DNA of 64,000 nt from Enterococcus_G camelliae (lineage in GTDB: Bacteria > Bacillota > Bacilli > Lactobacillales > Enterococcaceae): positions 1 to 64,000 of the forward strand of contig NZ_JBHUMO010000058.1 of assembly GCF_042685105.1 (NCBI RefSeq), written 5' to 3'. Made by a program: the position numbers and the translations under genes. This document shows, piece after piece, positions 61,746 through 64,000 of the stretch. The notes below the pieces were generated by a model that worked only from the letters and a program-made list of their open reading frames with translations, made no database searches and was not told where the DNA came from. The first letter of the stretch is position 1, and the number at the start of each line of letters is the position of its first letter.

Positions 61746-62411
61746 CTAGGCTTCTTTTAACAGGCCATCTTGCATCCGCAATACGCGATCACATTTTTCA
61801 ATTAAACGCGTATCATGCGTGACCATAATTGTTGCTTTCTGCTCGGTTTTGGTTGCCTCCGCCAGTAAATCAACAACTTCAAATGCGCGTTCAGAATCCA
61901 AACTAGCAGTTGGTTCGTCCGCCAAAATGACAGTGGGTTGATGATACAATGCACGAGCAATGGCTATTCGCTGTCTTTCCCCTCCAGATAATTCACTTGG
62001 GTATTTATTGGCTAAGCTGTCAACTCCCAGACGTTCGAGAAGCATTGTTCTTCTCGATGCATCTTTCTTTTTCGTGATATCATCCACCAATAAAAACTGT
62101 TGCTTCACTGTAAGAAAAGGAACCAAGTTGGAAGCTTGTAAGATAAAGCCAATTTCATCAAATCGGCGCTTGGCTCTTTTTCGTTCCGATTCCCTACTAA
62201 ATGCCTTTCCATTAATCTGTACCTCGCCAGACGTAGGTGTTTGTAAGCCACCGATAAGTGTTAACAAGGTACTTTTTCCCGATCCAGATGGGCCAATAAT
62301 AGCAACAAATTCTCCCGCCTCCACTGCTAGATTGGTTTCTTTTAAGGCTTCAATGGTCTCATCACCATCAAGAAATTGTTTGGTTATTCCTTTTAGTTCA
62401 ATCGCACTCAT
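61746..62411 (-). CDS. ABC transporter ATP-binding protein (MacB/LolD type)
   Basis: The 221-residue ATPase has Walker A GPSGSGKSTLL near residue 38, signature LSGGERQRIAIARAL near 140, and Walker B VILADEPTASLD. It is the partner of the FtsX-like permease just upstream (8-base gap). ATG 62411 follows GGAGGAATG. MacB-type systems act by mechanotransmission, in peptide resistance or lipoprotein handling; the role here is unknown. Confidence 0.9.
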   Translation of the reverse strand: MSAIELKGITKQFLDGDETIEALKETNLAVEAGEFVAIIGPSGSGKSTLLTLIGGLQTPTSGEVQINGKAFSRESERKRAKRRFDEIGFILQASNLVPFLTVKQQFLLVDDITKKKDASRRTMLLERLGVDSLANKYPSELSGGERQRIAIARALYHQPTVILADEPTASLDSERAFEVVDLLAEATKTEQKATIMVTHDTRLIEKCDRVLRMQDGLLKEA

Positions 62412-62422
62412 TTTCATTCCTC

Positions 62423-63493
62423 CTAACCAATCGCTTGAATGGGGTCAATGCTCACAATTGTCTTCACGGAAAAAGCCGATCCGACGACTGCGGTCACAAT
62501 CATCAAAATAGCAGAACCTAACAAAAAGGTCCAATTATTCTCATATGGAACCGCTGCTGGCAATATATACGAACCACTCACGCTAATAATCAAGGCCAGT
62601 ACTGTCCCAAAGGTTGCTAAAAGAAACGTTTGCACCATAATTGATTTAGCAATATACCCATTTGAAATTCCTTGGGCCTTCATAATGCCAAAAATTGCGC
62701 GTTTCTGCATAGTTAACACGTAAATAAAGATTCCAATCACAATGGCTGCAATGATAATTAGTGACCCTATCATAAAACCAAATGTTAGAACTTGTGCACT
62801 ATAACCTGGCAAATCATTAATAAATGTCGCCACCGAAACTTTCGCTAATTTGTCCTTGTCAAAACTGGTTACCTTGCCACGATAAACGATAGCATTGATT
62901 TTTGCCTCCCCTTCAGGAAAAGTTTGGTCATACTTGATTTTTTCAAAATTAGGCAAAGAAAGGTACAAGACTGGTGCAACATTAAATTGCGCATTTTTGG
63001 TAAATCCCACGATTTTTACGGTTTGATCTGTTCCCGAGAGACTGATTTTATCCCCAAGTTTAAAGCCGTCTTGTTTCAAAGATACATCCGCGACCACTTC
63101 GCCAGCTTCTTCAAATAGACGACCTTCCGTCACTTTTGGTTTCAAAAAACTCTCTTTGTCAATGGCAAATAAACTAACACTTGCCTTTTCTTTTGCCTGA
63201 CTGTTTTCTTTTGAGGCAATCGCAGACAATTGTGCCAAATACGTTTTTTCCGATGCACGAACATTCGCCAACTCTTTCTCTGAAAATGTAGATAAGTTCA
63301 GGTTATTATCTGAATCTTTCGTTAGCAATAAGCCATCGATATTCCAAGTATCCAATGCAGTGCGGTTCTCTTGAGCCAAACCGTAAGACAACCCTGTTAA
63401 AAAAAAGACCATAAAGCCAACTAAAAAAATCACACCTACTACGAGACCATAACGTAATTTGGTATGAAGAATTTCATTCCAAGCTAAAAACAT
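62423..63493 (-). CDS. FtsX/MacB-type ABC transporter permease
   Basis: The 356-residue permease has a first span (residues 13-37), a large extracytoplasmic domain (about 40-225), and three C-terminal spans (starting near 230, 285 and 325), which is the DevC/FtsX architecture. It has AAGGATG upstream of the ATG and is co-transcribed with the ATPase. An inverted repeat upstream could be a control site. Confidence 0.87.
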   Translation of the reverse strand: MFLAWNEILHTKLRYGLVVGVIFLVGFMVFFLTGLSYGLAQENRTALDTWNIDGLLLTKDSDNNLNLSTFSEKELANVRASEKTYLAQLSAIASKENSQAKEKASVSLFAIDKESFLKPKVTEGRLFEEAGEVVADVSLKQDGFKLGDKISLSGTDQTVKIVGFTKNAQFNVAPVLYLSLPNFEKIKYDQTFPEGEAKINAIVYRGKVTSFDKDKLAKVSVATFINDLPGYSAQVLTFGFMIGSLIIIAAIVIGIFIYVLTMQKRAIFGIMKAQGISNGYIAKSIMVQTFLLATFGTVLALIISVSGSYILPAAVPYENNWTFLLGSAILMIVTAVVGSAFSVKTIVSIDPIQAIG

Positions 63494-63504
63494 GTTTTCA
63501 CATC

Positions 63505-63526
63505 CTTACGTATTTCTTATCGTAAG
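63505..63526. promoter_or_regulatory. Inverted repeat before the ABC permease gene
   Basis: CTTACG and CGTAAG are separated by 10 bases, just upstream of the permease ribosome site. The size fits a TetR/MarR-type operator; the regulator is not in the window. Confidence 0.35.
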
Positions 63527-63916
63527 CATAACACGTCACCTAGTCCTTCCAAATAAATCAGCCTAGTTGAGAAGCATTCTCTTTCGAGGAAAGCGCACTT
63601 CCTGTTGCACGCAAATAAAACGAAGTAAAGAGCATCCTATTCATTAGACCAATCCGATGAGCAAGGATTTGTTCATACCCCTTGCAATTTCTAACAAGAG
63701 CTATAAAAAAAGGCCTTACCCTGCGTAAGTCTCCTCAAGGGACTCCTGCTGATAATGCCTTTCTTTTATTATTTTAACGAAACCAGAGTGCAACAAAAAT
63801 TAGGTTATCATTCTCCGATAATCTACCGAGAAGTTGCGACCAAAGATAAAGGTTTTTTTGTTAATACTCCTCCCTTTAAAGTGGCGTTTCCTACTCGCCG
63901 ACTTCTTTAGAAGTTG
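63527..63916. other. Intergenic region with a branched terminator-like structure
   Basis: No gene seen in 63527-63916. At 63706-63766, GGC...GCC closes two small hairpins (CTTAC/GTAAG and GTC/GAC) and is followed by A/T runs, so it may be a terminator in either direction. Confidence 0.4.
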
Positions 63917-64000
63917 CTACGGATTGGCTGCCCATTGCGTTTGGTTCACGGTGAAGTCTTTGCTCATTTTGCCATCTTTTTGTTGATAAACCAGATTTTT
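63917..64000 (-). CDS. C-terminal end of an unidentified gene running off the right edge
   Basis: An open minus-strand frame enters from beyond 64000, reads NLVYQQKDGKMSKDFTVNQT then QWAANP, and ends in TAG at 63917-63919. Composition is protein-like, but no family can be identified from the 27 visible codons. Confidence 0.45.
   Translation of the reverse strand, partial: KNLVYQQKDGKMSKDFTVNQTQWAANP

Overview
The window reads as a low-GC Gram-positive chromosome, most likely Enterococcus or a close relative. Evidence is the Firmicutes order of the dnaX-ebfC-recR-tmk-darA-holB-ricT-yabA-rsmI cluster, rplK-rplA / rplJ-rplL, rpmG-secE-nusG, class III fructose-bisphosphatase, MecA/Spx/CoiA/PepF, an SMF of strong AGGAGG ribosome sites, and frequent TTG/GTG starts. 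The sequence contains one run of 10 N (21289-21298), so this is a scaffolded draft.

Layout. 1-10.2 kb: dinB, fbp, then the long minus-strand replication/repair/translation cluster from dnaX down to rsmI. 10.3-13.5 kb: a plus-strand operon of an SPFH protein, a zinc-ribbon membrane protein and a TPM-domain membrane protein, resembling the Bacillus ydjGHI envelope-stress genes. 13.6-17.8 kb: ilvE behind a near-perfect CodY box, an oxidoreductase/HxlR pair, a cold-shock gene, a flavodoxin-fold oxidoreductase and a DUF998-like membrane protein.

17.9-30.2 kb is accessory DNA that looks like an integrative mobilizable element sitting at the 3' end of rplL. It has a tyrosine integrase and excisionase next to rplL, a Rep_trans/MobT-type relaxase with a divergent XRE regulator, and an oriT-like region with three copies of the CTAACAGGGGG nick motif next to a perfect 25-bp inverted repeat. 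No conjugation machinery is present. Matching integrase arm-type repeats occur at both ends. Cargo is a two-gene SIR2-HerA antiphage system (the type called Nezha), a degenerate IS3-family copy containing the assembly gap, IS66 remnants, and a decayed Rgg regulator followed by a tiny ORF, a secreted matrixin-like metalloprotease and a truncated secreted protein.

30.2-37.3 kb: ribosomal proteins L7/L12, L10 (with leader), L1 and L11; serine dehydratase sdaAB/sdaAA; a DUF915 lipoprotein; nusG, secE, rpmG; and a CBS-domain protein. 37.3-64 kb: queT behind a preQ1-I riboswitch, a strongly structured unassigned RNA at 38.4-38.6 kb, a lipid kinase, recD2, trmL behind an attenuator-like leader, rlmA, cutC, mgtE, a pseudouridine synthase, nadK, a small alarmone synthetase, a CYTH protein, pepF, coiA, mecA, spx, an ABC exporter, a second possible structured RNA, a SWIM/SNF2 helicase, plsC, trmN6, a GIY-YIG protein and an FtsX-type ABC transporter. 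Small-molecule signalling recurs in the core: a DarA-type and a CbpA-like c-di-AMP binding protein and a (p)ppGpp synthetase.

The most interesting content is the defence-carrying mobilizable element and the unassigned structured RNAs. No CRISPR array, rRNA or tRNA gene was seen.
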